Assembly: GCA_019745565.1 (NCBI GenBank)
Contig: JAIESW010000029.1
Span: 1-64,000 of the forward strand
Direction: 5' to 3'
DNA length: 64,000 nucleotides
From: Burkholderiales bacterium
GTDB taxonomy: Bacteria > Pseudomonadota > Gammaproteobacteria > Burkholderiales > Ga0077523
Shown piece by piece: positions 1 to 9,568 of the stretch. A program made the position numbers and the translations under genes. Position 1 is the first letter of the stretch. The number at the start of each line of letters is the position of its first letter. Below the pieces are notes generated by a model. The model had not been told where the DNA came from, searched no databases, and saw only the letters and a list, made by a program, of their open reading frames with translations.

Positions 1-111
1 TCGGACAAGGTCGTCGCGCTCGACTTCGGTCGCAAGATCGCCGACGGCCTGCCGGGGGACGTGCAGCGTGATCCCGGCGTGATTCGCGCGTACCTCGGCG
101 CCGAGGCCTAG
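1..111 (+). CDS. livG: LivG-type ABC transporter ATP-binding protein, C-terminal end (partial)
   Basis: Only the last 36 codons are in the window. The frame is open from base 1 and ends at TAG 109-111. The tail ([17 protein letters not shown], then RAYLGAEA) is typical of LivG/BraF ATPases of branched-chain amino acid or amide importers. These energise the LivHM permease from the cytoplasm. livF starts three bases downstream, so the two are co-transcribed. The catalytic part lies upstream of the window, so nothing can be said about its integrity. Confidence 0.85.
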   Translation, partial: SDKVVALDFGRKIADGLPGDVQRDPGVIRAYLGAEA

Positions 112-114
112 AGC

Positions 115-828
115 ATGGCTGCGCTGCTCGAGGTTACCGACCTGCACGCCGGCTACGGACCGACCAACGTGCTGAGCGGCATCGCGTTCAACGTGGAGGA
201 GGGCGGCATCACCGCGCTGCTCGGTGCCAACGGCGCCGGCAAGACCACGACCCTGCGGGCGGTGTGCGGCATGATCCGCCGCCGCGGCAGCGTGACGTTC
301 GCGGGCGAGCGCATCGATGGCCGGGCCACGGAAGACATCGTGCGTCTCGGCCTCGCTCACGTGCCCGATGGGCGCGGCACATTCGTGCAGCTCACCACGG
401 AAGAGAACCTTCGCATCGGTGCGCTCACGCGGCGCGATCGCAAGGCCGTCGCCGCCGACATGGATCGCATGTACGGCTACTTCCCGCGCCTGCGCGAACG
501 CGGATCGCAACAGGCGGGAACCCTGTCGGGCGGCGAACAGCAGATGCTCGCGATCGCCCGTGCACTGATGCTGCGGCCCAAGCTGTTGGTGCTCGACGAG
601 CCGTCCTTCGGCCTCGCGCCGCTGGTGGTGCAGGACATCTTCCGCATCATGCGCACCGTCAACCGTGAGGAGAAGGTGAGCATCCTCCTGGTGGAACAGA
701 ATGCCCGGCTGGCACTCGAACTGGCCGATCAGGCGCTTCTGCTCGAAACCGGCAAGGTGGTGCTGGGTGGCCCGGCCGCCCAGATCCGTGACGACGAGAC
801 CGTGCGTCGTGCCTATCTCGGTTATTGA
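115..828 (+). CDS. livF: LivF-type ABC transporter ATP-binding protein
   Basis: This 237-residue ATPase has the usual LivF length. Walker A is GANGAGKTTT near residues 36-45, the ABC signature is LSGGEQQ near 139-145, and Walker B is LLVLDEPSFGLAP near 160-172. It pairs with LivG to drive the LivHM channel encoded at 2473-4321. ATG 115 lies just after the livG stop. The gene ends at TGA 828, close to the start of an amidase gene on the same strand, so an enzyme gene sits inside the transporter operon. The LivF assignment is firm; the substrate could be an amino acid, an amide or an aromatic acid. Confidence 0.93.
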   Translation: MAALLEVTDLHAGYGPTNVLSGIAFNVEEGGITALLGANGAGKTTTLRAVCGMIRRRGSVTFAGERIDGRATEDIVRLGLAHVPDGRGTFVQLTTEENLRIGALTRRDRKAVAADMDRMYGYFPRLRERGSQQAGTLSGGEQQMLAIARALMLRPKLLVLDEPSFGLAPLVVQDIFRIMRTVNREEKVSILLVEQNARLALELADQALLLETGKVVLGGPAAQIRDDETVRRAYLGY

Positions 829-841
829 GACAGGGCCGCCC

Positions 842-2263
842 TTGTACTCCGAATACGACCAGTACGATGCCATGGCGCTCGCAGCCCAGGTGGCGCGCGG
901 CGACGTGTCGCCCGCAGAGCTGCTCGAGGCGGCGCTCGATCGTCTCGACGAGGTGAATCCGGAGATCAACGCGGTGACCCAGGACCACCGCGAACTCGCA
1001 CGCCGCTTCGTGGGCGACGGATTGCCGCGCGGCCCCATGCACGGCGTTCCGTTCCTTATCAAGGATCTCTACGCGACCATCACCGGCACCGTCACGAGCA
1101 ACGGATCGCGCTTCTTCTCCGACAACGTGGCGGATCACGATACCGAGATGGTGGCGCGCTACCGGCGCGCGGGCCTGGTGCTGTTCGGGAAAACCAACAC
1201 GCCGGAGTTCGGGTTGACCGTGACGACCGAACCGCAGGCGTTCGGTGCCTCCCGCAATCCGTGGAACCGTGCGTTTTCCACGGGCGGCTCCAGCGGCGGC
1301 AGCGCAGCAGCCGTGGCGGCCGGTATCGTCCCGGCGGCGCACTCGAGCGACGGCGGCGGTTCCATCCGCATCCCGGCGTCATGCTGCGGACTCTTCGGTC
1401 TCAAGCCCACGCGCGGGCGCAATCCGGCCGGTCCCGATCGGGGTGACGGCTGGTCCGGCATGTCCACCGAGCACGTCGTGTCGCGCAGCGTGCGCGACAG
1501 CGCGGCGTTGCTCGACGTCACGCGCGGACCGGATATCGGCGCGCCCTACTTTGCGGCGCATCCGCGTCGATCGTACGTGAGCGAAGTGGGCGCCGAGGCC
1601 GGCCGCCTGCGCATCGGCGTGATGGATTCCACCGCGGACGGCGTGCCGGTGCATCCGGAGGTCAAGCGCGCGGTGCGTGCCGCTGCGGCACTCGCAGACA
1701 GCGCAGGCCACGCCGTCGAGGAGGTTTCGCCGCGATTCGTGGACGAAAGCTATGGGGAGGCCTTCCGCACCATCATCGGCGGCAATGTCGCGATGGCGAT
1801 CCGCAAGCACGCGGCGCGCATGAGAAAGGACATCCCGGCCGAGAGTTTCGAGACCATCACGTGGCTGCTGGCGAGCCAGGGACAGCAGCAGACCGCCATG
1901 GAGTATGCGACCGCGGTCCAGACGATGCAGCGCGTCGGCCGCAACGTCGGAGCCTTCTTCACCGAGTTCGACGTGCTGATGACGCCGACGCTGCCGGATC
2001 CGCCGGTGCGGCTCGAGCATTTCCGCATGACCACGGACGATCCGGGCGCGGAGGGTCCGAAACTCGCGCGCGCTACCATGTTCACCAGCGTGTTCAATGC
2101 GAGCGGCAACCCGGCGGCGTCGCTGCCGCTGCACTGGACGCCGGAGGGTCTGCCGGTCGGGGTGCAGATCGTGGGTCGGTACGGCGACGAGGCGACGCTG
2201 TTCCGTTTGGCGGCGCAGTTCGAGGCGGTTCAGCCTTGGTTCCGGCGGAGGCCGAATCTGTAG
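842..2263 (+). CDS. Amidase-signature (AS) family hydrolase
   Basis: About 473 residues with the amidase-signature core. The family uses a Ser-cisSer-Lys triad. The Lys motif [11 protein letters not shown], the Gly/Ser-rich [12 protein letters not shown] and the nucleophile region [13 protein letters not shown] are all visible and intact. These enzymes hydrolyse C-N bonds of amides to acid and ammonia in the cytoplasm. The frame is open back to 701, but conserved sequence begins at [15 protein letters not shown] 842 is chosen; GTG 809 (overlapping livF) and ATG 872 are alternatives. Position between livF and livH suggests that the transported compound or its derivative is the substrate. The substrate cannot be read from sequence, and a Glu/Asp-tRNA amidotransferase role is unlikely in this context. 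Confidence 0.88.
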   Translation: MYSEYDQYDAMALAAQVARGDVSPAELLEAALDRLDEVNPEINAVTQDHRELARRFVGDGLPRGPMHGVPFLIKDLYATITGTVTSNGSRFFSDNVADHDTEMVARYRRAGLVLFGKTNTPEFGLTVTTEPQAFGASRNPWNRAFSTGGSSGGSAAAVAAGIVPAAHSSDGGGSIRIPASCCGLFGLKPTRGRNPAGPDRGDGWSGMSTEHVVSRSVRDSAALLDVTRGPDIGAPYFAAHPRRSYVSEVGAEAGRLRIGVMDSTADGVPVHPEVKRAVRAAAALADSAGHAVEEVSPRFVDESYGEAFRTIIGGNVAMAIRKHAARMRKDIPAESFETITWLLASQGQQQTAMEYATAVQTMQRVGRNVGAFFTEFDVLMTPTLPDPPVRLEHFRMTTDDPGAEGPKLARATMFTSVFNASGNPAASLPLHWTPEGLPVGVQIVGRYGDEATLFRLAAQFEAVQPWFRRRPNL

Positions 2264-2283
2264 AAGCAGGAAGGGCGAAACTC

Positions 2284-2441
2284 TTTCAACACGAAGGACG
2301 TGAAGGACACGAGGGTGCGCGAAGGAAAGCGAGTGTCGGGGGTAAGGCTGATGGCGGACGGTCGCGGTGCTTCCGCAGGCGTCGAAAGGAGCACGGTTTC
2401 CTTTGTGCTCTTCGCGTCCTTCGCGTCCTTCGTGTCGAAAG
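2284..2441. repeat. Imperfect inverted repeat of the CGAAGGACGCGAAGGAC type
   Basis: A left arm at about 2284-2331 (containing ACACGAAGGACGTGAAGGAC) and a right arm at about 2396-2441 (containing TTCGCGTCCTTCGCGTCCTT) are near reverse complements, separated by about 65 bases. It fills the 209-base gap between the amidase and livH. A related single arm occurs at 41340-41378, so this is a dispersed intergenic repeat and not a gene. It could fold in mRNA and modulate expression of livH and livM. Confidence 0.7.
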
Positions 2442-2472
2442 CGGTTGCCGCGAACGCACCCTGGAGCGCGTG

Positions 2473-3345
2473 ATGGAAGCCTTCCTCCACCAGATCCTCT
2501 CCGGCCTCGCGGCAGGCGGCATCTACGCCAGTCTCGCCCTCGCGCTGGTCATGATCTACCAGTCCACCCACCACATCAATTTCGCGCAGGGCGAGATGGC
2601 GATGTTCTCGACCTATCTCGCCTGGACCTTCATCGACGCCGGCTTTTCCTACTGGATCGCCTTCGTCGCCACGCTCGGCATCTCCTTTCTCGCGGGCATC
2701 CTGATCGAACGCATCGTCATCCGCCCGGTGGAGCGCGCGCCGGTGCTTTCGGTGGTGATCGTCTTCATCGCGCTTCTGGTGATCTTCAACAGCCTCGCCG
2801 GCTGGATCTACACCTACACCATCAAGTCGTTTCCGTCGCCGTTCTCGGCCGGCCTGTTCCCGCAGAATCCGTACATGTCGCCCCACGAGATGGGGACGAT
2901 CGCCGTCACCTTCATCGTGTTGATCCTGCTCTACGCGTTCTTCCGCTTCACGCCGCTGGGGCTCGCGATGCGCGCGGCGGCGCAGAACCCCGTGTCGAGC
3001 CGCCTCGCGGGCATCCGCGTGGGCTGGATGCTCGCGCTCGGCTGGGGGCTCGCCGCCACCATCGGGGCGGTGGCCGGCATGATGGTGGCACCGGTCGTGT
3101 ATCTCGATCCGAACATGATGGCCGGCGTGCTGCTGTACGCGTTCGCCGCCGCGTTGCTGGGCGGCATCGACAACCCTTTCGGCGCGGTGCTCGGCGGATT
3201 CATCGTCGGCGTCGCCGAGAATCTGCTCGGCGCGTACGTCATCGGCACCGAGCTCAAGCTCACCGTGGCGCTCGTGTTGATCGTCGCCGTGCTGCTCTTC
3301 AAGCCGTCCGGGTTCTTCGGGCGCGTCATAGTGACAAGAGTGTGA
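2473..3345 (+). CDS. livH: LivH-type branched-chain amino acid/amide ABC permease
   Basis: A 290-residue inner-membrane permease with about eight hydrophobic segments. The N-terminus has the family pattern LAAGGIYASLALALVMIYQ followed by NFAQGEMAMFSTYLAWT. The C-terminal region carries AALLGGIDNPFGAVLGGFI, the conserved ATPase-coupling loop of LivH/LivM permeases. ATG 2473 was chosen because conserved sequence starts at MEAFLHQILSGLAAG; GTG 2470 is adjacent. The upstream extension of the frame is intergenic repeat. It forms the channel with LivM, whose gene starts within about ten bases. Confidence 0.92.
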   Translation: MEAFLHQILSGLAAGGIYASLALALVMIYQSTHHINFAQGEMAMFSTYLAWTFIDAGFSYWIAFVATLGISFLAGILIERIVIRPVERAPVLSVVIVFIALLVIFNSLAGWIYTYTIKSFPSPFSAGLFPQNPYMSPHEMGTIAVTFIVLILLYAFFRFTPLGLAMRAAAQNPVSSRLAGIRVGWMLALGWGLAATIGAVAGMMVAPVVYLDPNMMAGVLLYAFAAALLGGIDNPFGAVLGGFIVGVAENLLGAYVIGTELKLTVALVLIVAVLLFKPSGFFGRVIVTRV

Positions 3346-3355
3346 GGTGCCTGGC

Positions 3356-4321
3356 ATGAAAGCGGGGGGCGGACTCGACGGACGCCGGCTGGCCGGCGTC
3401 GTGCTGGTCGTGCTTGCGCTCGCGGCATTGCCGTTCTTCCTTTCCGACTACCGTACGTTCCAGTTCACCCAGGCCATCGTCTACGCGATCGTGCTGCTGG
3501 GGCTCAACATCCTCACCGGCTACAACGGTCAGATCTCGCTCGGTCACGGCGCGTTCTTCGCCATCGGCGCGTACACGGCCGCCATCCTGATGGACCGCTT
3601 CGGCGTGCCCTACTGGGCCACGCTCCCGGCGGCCGGCCTGATCTGCTTCGTGTTCGGTTTCCTGTTCGGGCTGCCGGCATTGCGGTTGCAGGGTCACTAC
3701 CTCGCGCTCGCGACTTTCGCGCTGGCCGTGGCGACGCCGCAACTGCTCAAGTACAAGCGCCTCGAGGAATGGACCGGCGGCGTCCAGGGCATCGTGATCA
3801 TCAAACCCGACCCGCCGTTCGGCTTGCCGCTGTCGCAGGATCGCTGGCTGTACCTCTTCACGCTGGTCGTCGCGATCGTGCTGTTCGCGGTTGCGTGGAA
3901 CATCCTCCGGGGGCGAACCGGCCGTGCGCTGATCGCCCTGCGCGACCAGCCCATCGCCGCGGAAGCGATGGGCGTGAACGGTGCCATCTACAAGAGCACG
4001 GCCTTCGGGATCAGCGCGCTGTACACCGGTATCGGGGGCGCGCTCGGAGCGATCGCCGTCCAGTTCGTGGCGCCGGACAGCTTCACCGCCTTCCTTTCCA
4101 TCAGTTTCGTCGTCGGGATCGTCGTGGGAGGGCTCGCCACCCTGTCGGGTGCGGTGTGGGGGGCGCTGTTCATCCAGTTCGTGCCCAACTTTGCCGACCA
4201 GATCTCGAAGGCGGCGCCCTGGGCCATCTACGGCGCGGTCCTGCTGGCCTTCATCTACCTGATGCCGGGCGGCGTTGCCTCGATGCTGCGCGGCGTGGCT
4301 GCGAAGGTGCTGCGGCGCTAG
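3356..4321 (+). CDS. livM: LivM-type branched-chain amino acid/amide ABC permease
   Basis: A 321-residue polytopic inner-membrane protein with the LivM hallmark NILTGYNGQISLGHGAFFAIGAY near the N-terminus and the coupling-loop sequence GLATLSGAVWGALFIQF near the C-terminus. ATG 3356 is preceded by a GAGGTG ribosome-binding site; GTG 3347 would add three residues. Together with LivH it forms the pore of the importer whose ATPases are encoded at 1-828. No binding-protein gene directly adjoins; the nearest candidate partner is at 12300-13514. Confidence 0.92.
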   Translation: MKAGGGLDGRRLAGVVLVVLALAALPFFLSDYRTFQFTQAIVYAIVLLGLNILTGYNGQISLGHGAFFAIGAYTAAILMDRFGVPYWATLPAAGLICFVFGFLFGLPALRLQGHYLALATFALAVATPQLLKYKRLEEWTGGVQGIVIIKPDPPFGLPLSQDRWLYLFTLVVAIVLFAVAWNILRGRTGRALIALRDQPIAAEAMGVNGAIYKSTAFGISALYTGIGGALGAIAVQFVAPDSFTAFLSISFVVGIVVGGLATLSGAVWGALFIQFVPNFADQISKAAPWAIYGAVLLAFIYLMPGGVASMLRGVAAKVLRR

Positions 4322-4460
4322 CCGTCGACCGGTGCCGCCGACACGGCGCCGGACCGATGCGCGGTGGGTCCGGCCAGGCGTTCCCCCGGGCTTGCGGGGA
4401 AGGGTTTTCCCAATCCGTAGGCCAACCGTAAGGCCGCAACACCCATAGTGGCACCGCCCG

Positions 4461-4477
4461 GACCGGTCGAGACCGGT
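4461..4477. promoter_or_regulatory. Inverted repeat upstream of the first STAND regulator
   Basis: GACCGGTC at 4461-4468 followed by GACCGGT at 4471-4477 forms a dyad (ACCGGTC, two bases, GACCGGT) about 135 bases before the start at 4611. The same octamer GACCGGTC occurs at 15356-15363, just upstream of the paralogous regulator. It may be an operator; short GC-rich palindromes also arise by chance. Confidence 0.3.
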
Positions 4478-4610
4478 TCGCGTGCGGTCGTCCTTAGCGG
4501 TCGCATAGGGAAGCGGCAACCGGTGTCGCGGGAGTCCTATTCGCACGCCGGCCTGCACGCACCCGCAGGCAGCAGTAGCATAGCCCCCCACGGATCGCAG
4601 ACGAGGCGCC

Positions 4611-7600
4611 ATGCCAGAGGCCCGCTTCGCGAAATTCGCCCGTCCTGGAACCGAAGGACTGATCCGGCGCGATCGTCTGTTCGCCCGCCTGGATGATGCG
4701 GTGAGTCAGCCGCTCGTATGGATCGCGGCACCGCCGGGAGCCGGCAAGACTTCGCTCCTGTCGAGTTGGATCGAGGAGCGGCGCCTGCCGTGCCTGTGGT
4801 ACCAGGTGGATGCCGGCGACGCGGACCCGGCGGCGTTCTTCTACTACCTCGGCCTGGCGGTGGTGGGTGTTCTCGGCTGCAAGGAGAGCCCGCCGCTGTT
4901 CACCCTCGACGCTCGCGACGTCACTGCCTTCGCGCGCCGCTGGTTCCGCGACCTGTTTGCCCAGGTGCCGGACGAATTCGTGCTGGTCTTCGACAATCTG
5001 CACGAGGCTGCCGAGACTGCCGCCGTACAGGAGATCGTGGCCGAGGCCATGACGCAGGCGCCGTCCGGTGTGCACATCGTCGCCATCAGCCGCTTCGATC
5101 CGCCAGCGCGCTTTGCCGGACCGGCCGCCACGCGGCGCCTCACCCGGCTCGACTGGGCCGAACTCCAGTTCACCCGTGAGGAGGCCGCGGAACTCACCGC
5201 CGTGCTGGGCGTGCCGCCGTCGGCCAATCTCCGCGCGTTGCAGGACCAGGTCGATGGCTGGGCTGCCGGTATCGTGCTTCTGGCTGAGAGCCTGCGGCGC
5301 ACGCCGGCAGCGGCAACGGTCGCTTCGCCGGCGCACCTGGAAACCATCTTCGAGTACTTCGCGACGCTCCTGTTCGACGACGCGCCGCCCGATGAGCGCG
5401 ACATGCTCATGCGCATGTCCATGCTGCCCAGCATGACCGCGTCGATGGCGCAGGTCATCACGGGTCGACCCGAAGCGGCGAAGGTGCTCGGGTCGATGGC
5501 GCGGCGCAATCTCTTCGTGACACGCCGGGCCGGGACCGAGCCGGTCTACGAATTCCACGTCCTGGTGCGCACGTTCCTGCGCGCCCGCGCTCGCGAGGCG
5601 CTGGCGCCCAAGGAGTATCAGCGCCTGACCGCGAGCGCCGCAGCGCTGCTGCAGACCACGGGCCAGATGGAGGATGCCGGTGTCCTGTTTGCCGAAAGCG
5701 GCAACTGGGATGCATACGCGGAACTTCTCTGCAGGGTTGCGCCCCAGTTCATCCGCCAGGGTCGGCGCGAAACGCTGCGGATGTGGTTCGTCCCGATACC
5801 CCAGTCGCTCATCGAGGCCGATCCGCGGCTGCTCCACTGGTTGGGCGTCGTGCGTACCGCGTCGGATCCGCTGACGGCGCGCGAGCTGCTCGCCCGCGCT
5901 TTCGATGGCTACGGTGCGGCAGCGGACGCGGCCGGGCAACTGCTTGCCGCGGCGCAGATCGCGGACAGTTTCTACATCGATGGCACCAACTGGCGGCCGC
6001 TCGACCAGTGGATCGACCGCATCGAGGTCCTGCTCGAAGCCTGCGGCTGGAAGCTCGCGGCCGAGCCCGCAGCGCGAGCCGCAGCGAGCCTGTTGCGCGC
6101 CCGGTTGTTCCGCTGTCCGCAGGACGCCGCGACGCTGGACCGCGTGCGGCAGGTGTCGGAGAACCTCGAAACCATCAGCGATCCGGATATCCTGCTCGAC
6201 GTGGGCACTGCCTTGATGGCTTGCCTGTGGTGGCGCGGCGATGCCGACGGCGTGGAACATCTGATCGCCCGCCTGCAGCCGGTCATGGAGTCGGGACGGC
6301 CCGAACCGCGCACCCGTAGCATCCATCTGTGGTGGAGCGGCCTGCATGCCGTTCACCTCATCGAGACCGAGCGGGCCCTGGACCTGTTCGAGCGCGGCCG
6401 GATGCTGGCGGACGATTCCGGGCTGGCGCCGCTCAGCGGCGAGTTCGAGCGCGGGCAGATCGCGCCGCTGGTGCAGGCCGGCAAATTCGGTGCGGCGCTC
6501 GTTCAACTCGAGCAACGTATCCGGCCGTGCCTGGACGGTGCTTCGCTGCACCTGCGTCTCGGCTACTACCTGCACAGCGCCCAATCGCACCTGGGGCTCG
6601 GCGATCCCGAGCGCGCGCTCGACCTCATCAAGCGTGCCGAGGCGCTCTGCGAATCGTCCGCTTTCTCCTTCTACCGCATCATCTTCGGCCCGATGCTGGG
6701 ACGCATCCTGATCGCCTTGCATCGACCCGAGGAGGCGCGCGCGGTATTCGAACGCACGCTCGCGCTGCTCGGCGATCACGGCGGTCCCTGGATGCGCGGC
6801 GTCGCGCGCATCGGGCTCGCTCACGCGCTGCTCGAAGAGGGCGATCGCATCAAGGCGCTGGAGATGCTGCAGGCGGGTTTTGCCGAACTGCGGTGCATAC
6901 GCTACTTCTGGGGTGCGGGTTGGTACTCCACGTACGATCCGACGGTGCTGATGGAGGCCTTGCGGCGCCGCATCGAGCCGGAGTACGTGCGGCATCTGAT
7001 CCGCCATCGCGCCATCGGTTGCCCGGAGCCGGACTTCGACGAGTGGCCGTGGACCCTCCGCGTGTGCGCCTTCGGCAACTGGCGTGTGGACGTGCACGGC
7101 TCTCCCGCGCGCGGCAACGGCGGCAAGTCCGGGCATCGTCTGTCCGATCTGCTGAAGGCGCTGGTTGCGCTGGGACCGGATCCGATCGATGCACGCCTGC
7201 TCGCTGACATGCTGTGGCCCGATTCGGAAGCCGACGCGGGCGTGAACTCGCTCCAGGTCGCCGTGTACCGGTTGCGCAAATGGCTCAAGCGCGAGGATGC
7301 ACTGGTGGTGGCCGACGGCACGCTGCGCCTCGATGCCTCGATCTGCTGGGTGGACGCCTGGGCGTTCGACCGCGGTATCGAGCGGCTGCGAACGATCGAT
7401 CCGGGCGAGGCGGATTGGGAACCCATGGCGCTGCGCATGCTGTCGCTCTACCGAGGCCCCTTGTTCGCGCACGAGCTCACGCAGAGTTGGATGCTCGCAC
7501 CGCGCGACCAGCGGCATCGATCGTTGCTCTGGCTTGCGCGCCGACTGGGCGATTTGTTCGAGCGACGTGGTGCCGTCGACGACGCCATCCAGTTCTACCA

Positions 7601-7793
7601 GCGCGTACTCGACATCGATCCCGTCGCCGAGGAACTCTATCAGCGGCTGATGGCTTGCCAGAGCCGGGCCGGCAACCGGGCCGCGGCTCTGGACACCTAT
7701 CGCCGGTGCCGCGAGCAGCTCGCCGCATCGCTCGCGGTGGCGCCGTCAGGCGAGACGGAGCGGTTGCATCTCGCGTTGCGGGCCGGGGGGTAG
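4611..7793 (+). CDS. STAND-type ATPase transcriptional regulator with SARP-like winged helix and BTAD domain
   Basis: A 1060-residue cytoplasmic regulator. A MalT-like NTPase domain occupies the N-terminus, with Walker A APPGAGKTSL near residues 40-49 and a Walker-B-like FVLVFDNLHEA near 123-133. A helical, TPR-like region spans roughly 350-800. An OmpR/SARP-type winged helix covers about 812-905 (TLRVCAFGNWRVDV, then LLADMLWPDSEAD). A bacterial transcriptional activator domain covers about 914-1057. STAND proteins switch between ADP-bound closed and ATP-bound open oligomeric states on ligand binding. Here DNA binding is C-terminal and SARP-like, in place of the LuxR-type helix of MalT. ATG 4611 starts directly at conserved sequence. 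A close paralogue lies at 15406-18606. Small secreted proteins follow immediately and may be its targets; this is inferred from position. Confidence 0.9.
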   Translation: MPEARFAKFARPGTEGLIRRDRLFARLDDAVSQPLVWIAAPPGAGKTSLLSSWIEERRLPCLWYQVDAGDADPAAFFYYLGLAVVGVLGCKESPPLFTLDARDVTAFARRWFRDLFAQVPDEFVLVFDNLHEAAETAAVQEIVAEAMTQAPSGVHIVAISRFDPPARFAGPAATRRLTRLDWAELQFTREEAAELTAVLGVPPSANLRALQDQVDGWAAGIVLLAESLRRTPAAATVASPAHLETIFEYFATLLFDDAPPDERDMLMRMSMLPSMTASMAQVITGRPEAAKVLGSMARRNLFVTRRAGTEPVYEFHVLVRTFLRARAREALAPKEYQRLTASAAALLQTTGQMEDAGVLFAESGNWDAYAELLCRVAPQFIRQGRRETLRMWFVPIPQSLIEADPRLLHWLGVVRTASDPLTARELLARAFDGYGAAADAAGQLLAAAQIADSFYIDGTNWRPLDQWIDRIEVLLEACGWKLAAEPAARAAASLLRARLFRCPQDAATLDRVRQVSENLETISDPDILLDVGTALMACLWWRGDADGVEHLIARLQPVMESGRPEPRTRSIHLWWSGLHAVHLIETERALDLFERGRMLADDSGLAPLSGEFERGQIAPLVQAGKFGAALVQLEQRIRPCLDGASLHLRLGYYLHSAQSHLGLGDPERALDLIKRAEALCESSAFSFYRIIFGPMLGRILIALHRPEEARAVFERTLALLGDHGGPWMRGVARIGLAHALLEEGDRIKALEMLQAGFAELRCIRYFWGAGWYSTYDPTVLMEALRRRIEPEYVRHLIRHRAIGCPEPDFDEWPWTLRVCAFGNWRVDVHGSPARGNGGKSGHRLSDLLKALVALGPDPIDARLLADMLWPDSEADAGVNSLQVAVYRLRKWLKREDALVVADGTLRLDASICWVDAWAFDRGIERLRTIDPGEADWEPMALRMLSLYRGPLFAHELTQSWMLAPRDQRHRSLLWLARRLGDLFERRGAVDDAIQFYQRVLDIDPVAEELYQRLMACQSRAGNRAAALDTYRRCREQLAASLAVAPSGETERLHLALRAGG

Positions 7794-7879
7794 CGGCTCA
7801 CGAGGAATCCGATGTGACCGGTAAGGCGTTTGTAAGTGCCGGGAGCGCAGACTCTTATTACCATGAGGGAGGGCGCGCC

Positions 7880-8374
7880 ATGACCGACTACGTAGCTCTC
7901 GGCAGGCTGCTGATGGCCGCTGCGCTGATGTGCCTGATCGCCGCGTTCGGAAACGCAAATGCCGGCGACATCGACGGAACCTGGCGACTCAAGAAGCGGG
8001 TTCTTCCGGACGGCACGGTGCTGGTGCCGCCGGCAGTGGCGGGCATGGGCACGGCGATCGACGGCATGCGCCATCTCAACGTGTTCTGGACCCGACCCGA
8101 TGGTCGGACCGGGTCGGTCGGCCTGATCTCGAAGTACCGCATCACGGCGAACACCTACTCCGAGACCCTGCTCGCCTCTGCGTTCGATGACGGCTCCGGT
8201 AGTCCGGTCGCGCGTGGAACGTCAGGGGAGACCAGGACCGTCCCGGTGACCCGCGAAGGCGGACGGGTGTCGTATCAGTTGCCGTTCGATCCGCCGAAGG
8301 TCGTCTACGAAGGCGACACGCTGACGGCAACGCTCGAAGGCGCGTTCGTCGACTATTGGGAGCGTGTGAAATAG
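7880..8374 (+). CDS. Secreted lipocalin-like small protein
   Basis: A 164-residue protein with a Sec signal peptide: a hydrophobic core LLMAAALMCLIAAFG and probable cleavage after ANA near residue 28. The mature part begins DIDGTWRLKKRVLPDGTVLVPP, reminiscent of lipocalin-like barrel domains that start with a GTW(R/K)L strand. A GAGGGAGGG site precedes ATG 7880; longer upstream reading is antisense to nothing known and overlaps the regulator. It lies 86 bases after the STAND regulator on the same strand. Ligand and function are unknown. Assignment to a lipocalin-like fold is tentative. Confidence 0.7.
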   Translation: MTDYVALGRLLMAAALMCLIAAFGNANAGDIDGTWRLKKRVLPDGTVLVPPAVAGMGTAIDGMRHLNVFWTRPDGRTGSVGLISKYRITANTYSETLLASAFDDGSGSPVARGTSGETRTVPVTREGGRVSYQLPFDPPKVVYEGDTLTATLEGAFVDYWERVK

Positions 8375-8476
8375 CTCGACGAAACCTGCCTGCTGGGACC
8401 GCCGCGACTCTCACGGGCTGGGGTTCCGGCGCTGGGTAGTCTCCCACAGCCCGGACCCGCCATGGAGGAGAAGACG

Positions 8477-8935
8477 ATGAAGACGAGCAACTGGATGCTG
8501 TGGGTCGGAACCTTTGCCGCAGGCACCATGCTTTGCGGCGCAGCGATGTCCAAGGAGTGCACCGGACGCTGGACCAACGTGGGGCAATCCGCCGAAACGA
8601 TCGATCTCGGCAAGGGCCATACGCTGACGATCTTCTCGGCACGCGGCAGCGCGACCAGCGATAACTCGCCCATGACGGGTATCGGGCAATGCGGCGGCTA
8701 CGTTCTCACCACTCCGGACGGGAAGTCCCGCCTTGCGTATGCGTGCCTGCGGAAGACCAAAGACGGCGATTCGTGGAGCGACGCCGGCGGGATCGAGCCT
8801 GGTGCCGATCGGGGGACGTGGACCCAGACCGGCGGTACGGGCGTGTTCTCGGGCAAGAACAGCAGCGGTACGTGGCAGGCCGTGGTCGATGACGGCAAGG
8901 TCACCACAGGAACCTGGACCGGCAACTGTCAATAG
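8477..8935 (+). CDS. Secreted hypothetical protein with Gly-Thr-Gly strand repeats
   Basis: 152 residues. A signal peptide (WMLWVGTFAAGTMLCGAAMS) is followed by a beta-rich mature domain with CTGRWTNVG, GDSWSDAGG, GTWTQTGGTGVFSG and GTWTGNC. ATG 8477 is preferred over ATG 8462 because GGAGGAG lies six to twelve bases before it. The GGTG-x-(F/Y)-x-G pattern and a DGD-W motif are shared with the secreted protein at 14824-15309, suggesting the same barrel-like family. Paired Cys residues near both ends of the mature chain could form a disulfide. No enzyme motif is visible. Confidence 0.7.
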   Translation: MKTSNWMLWVGTFAAGTMLCGAAMSKECTGRWTNVGQSAETIDLGKGHTLTIFSARGSATSDNSPMTGIGQCGGYVLTTPDGKSRLAYACLRKTKDGDSWSDAGGIEPGADRGTWTQTGGTGVFSGKNSSGTWQAVVDDGKVTTGTWTGNCQ

Positions 8936-9068
8936 GTCCCGATGCGCGTTCGCAGTCCCTTTCGCCCACCGCTTGCGGTGGGCGGTACCGCCCGGCAGCG
9001 GATGTGTGAGCAGCATTAGGTTGCCTCCCTCTAAGCCGGTGTGAGAGTCGACTGAAAGGAGCCTGGAC

Positions 9069-9527
9069 ATGAATCGAATCATTGCCGTACTCGTCGGATT
9101 CGCGGTCGCTTGCCTTGGTGCATCGAGCTGGGCCGGTCCCGCGGAGGAAGTGGCGCAGATCGCCGTACCGCGCGTACAGGCGTTCCAGGATGGAGACATC
9201 GACGCCTTCGTGGCTGCCTACGCGGACAACGCCGTGTTCCATTCGTCCTTTACAACATTCAGGATTGAGGGCAGAGAGGCGATCAAGAATTACTTCAACG
9301 AGCTGTTCCTGCTCTATCCGCGTCGACACCTGTTCAATCGACAACCGGTCGTGCGGGTCTACAACGACGACCTCGTGGTCCAGGATGGCTACACCGTGCT
9401 GAGTCTGCAGAACGAGCGCGGCGATACGAAGATATGGGACACGCGCTACACGGTCGTGTGGGCAAAGACCGACGGACGCTGGCAGATCGTGGCCCAGCAC
9501 GTCTCCAGGACTGCCTCTGCACCTTGA
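9069..9527 (+). CDS. Secreted SnoaL/NTF2-like (DUF4440-type) protein
   Basis: 152 residues with a Sec signal peptide (hydrophobic IIAVLVGFAVACLGASS, cleavage near AGP). The mature domain follows the NTF2-like cone pattern: VAQIAVPRVQAFQDGDIDAF, YADNAVFHSS, then IEGREAIKNYFNEL, and a C-terminal YTVVWAKTDGRWQIVAQHV. Such domains bind small molecules or act as isomerases or hydrolases; no catalytic residue can be assigned here. GAAAGGAG precedes ATG 9069. A 55-residue NTF2-like fragment lies 320 bases downstream at 9848-10015. Confidence 0.78.
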   Translation: MNRIIAVLVGFAVACLGASSWAGPAEEVAQIAVPRVQAFQDGDIDAFVAAYADNAVFHSSFTTFRIEGREAIKNYFNELFLLYPRRHLFNRQPVVRVYNDDLVVQDGYTVLSLQNERGDTKIWDTRYTVVWAKTDGRWQIVAQHVSRTASAP

Positions 9528-9568
9528 CGAGGCAAGGCCGACACCGGTCGAAGAGGAGGAACTGTTCC

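Noticed and set aside
4494..7517. Minus-strand open frame of about 1000 codons opposite the first STAND regulator, and a similar one at 14668-17604 opposite the second
   Set aside because: No domain, Arg/His/Gln-rich; both are shadows of the same regulator family's codon usage on the plus strand.
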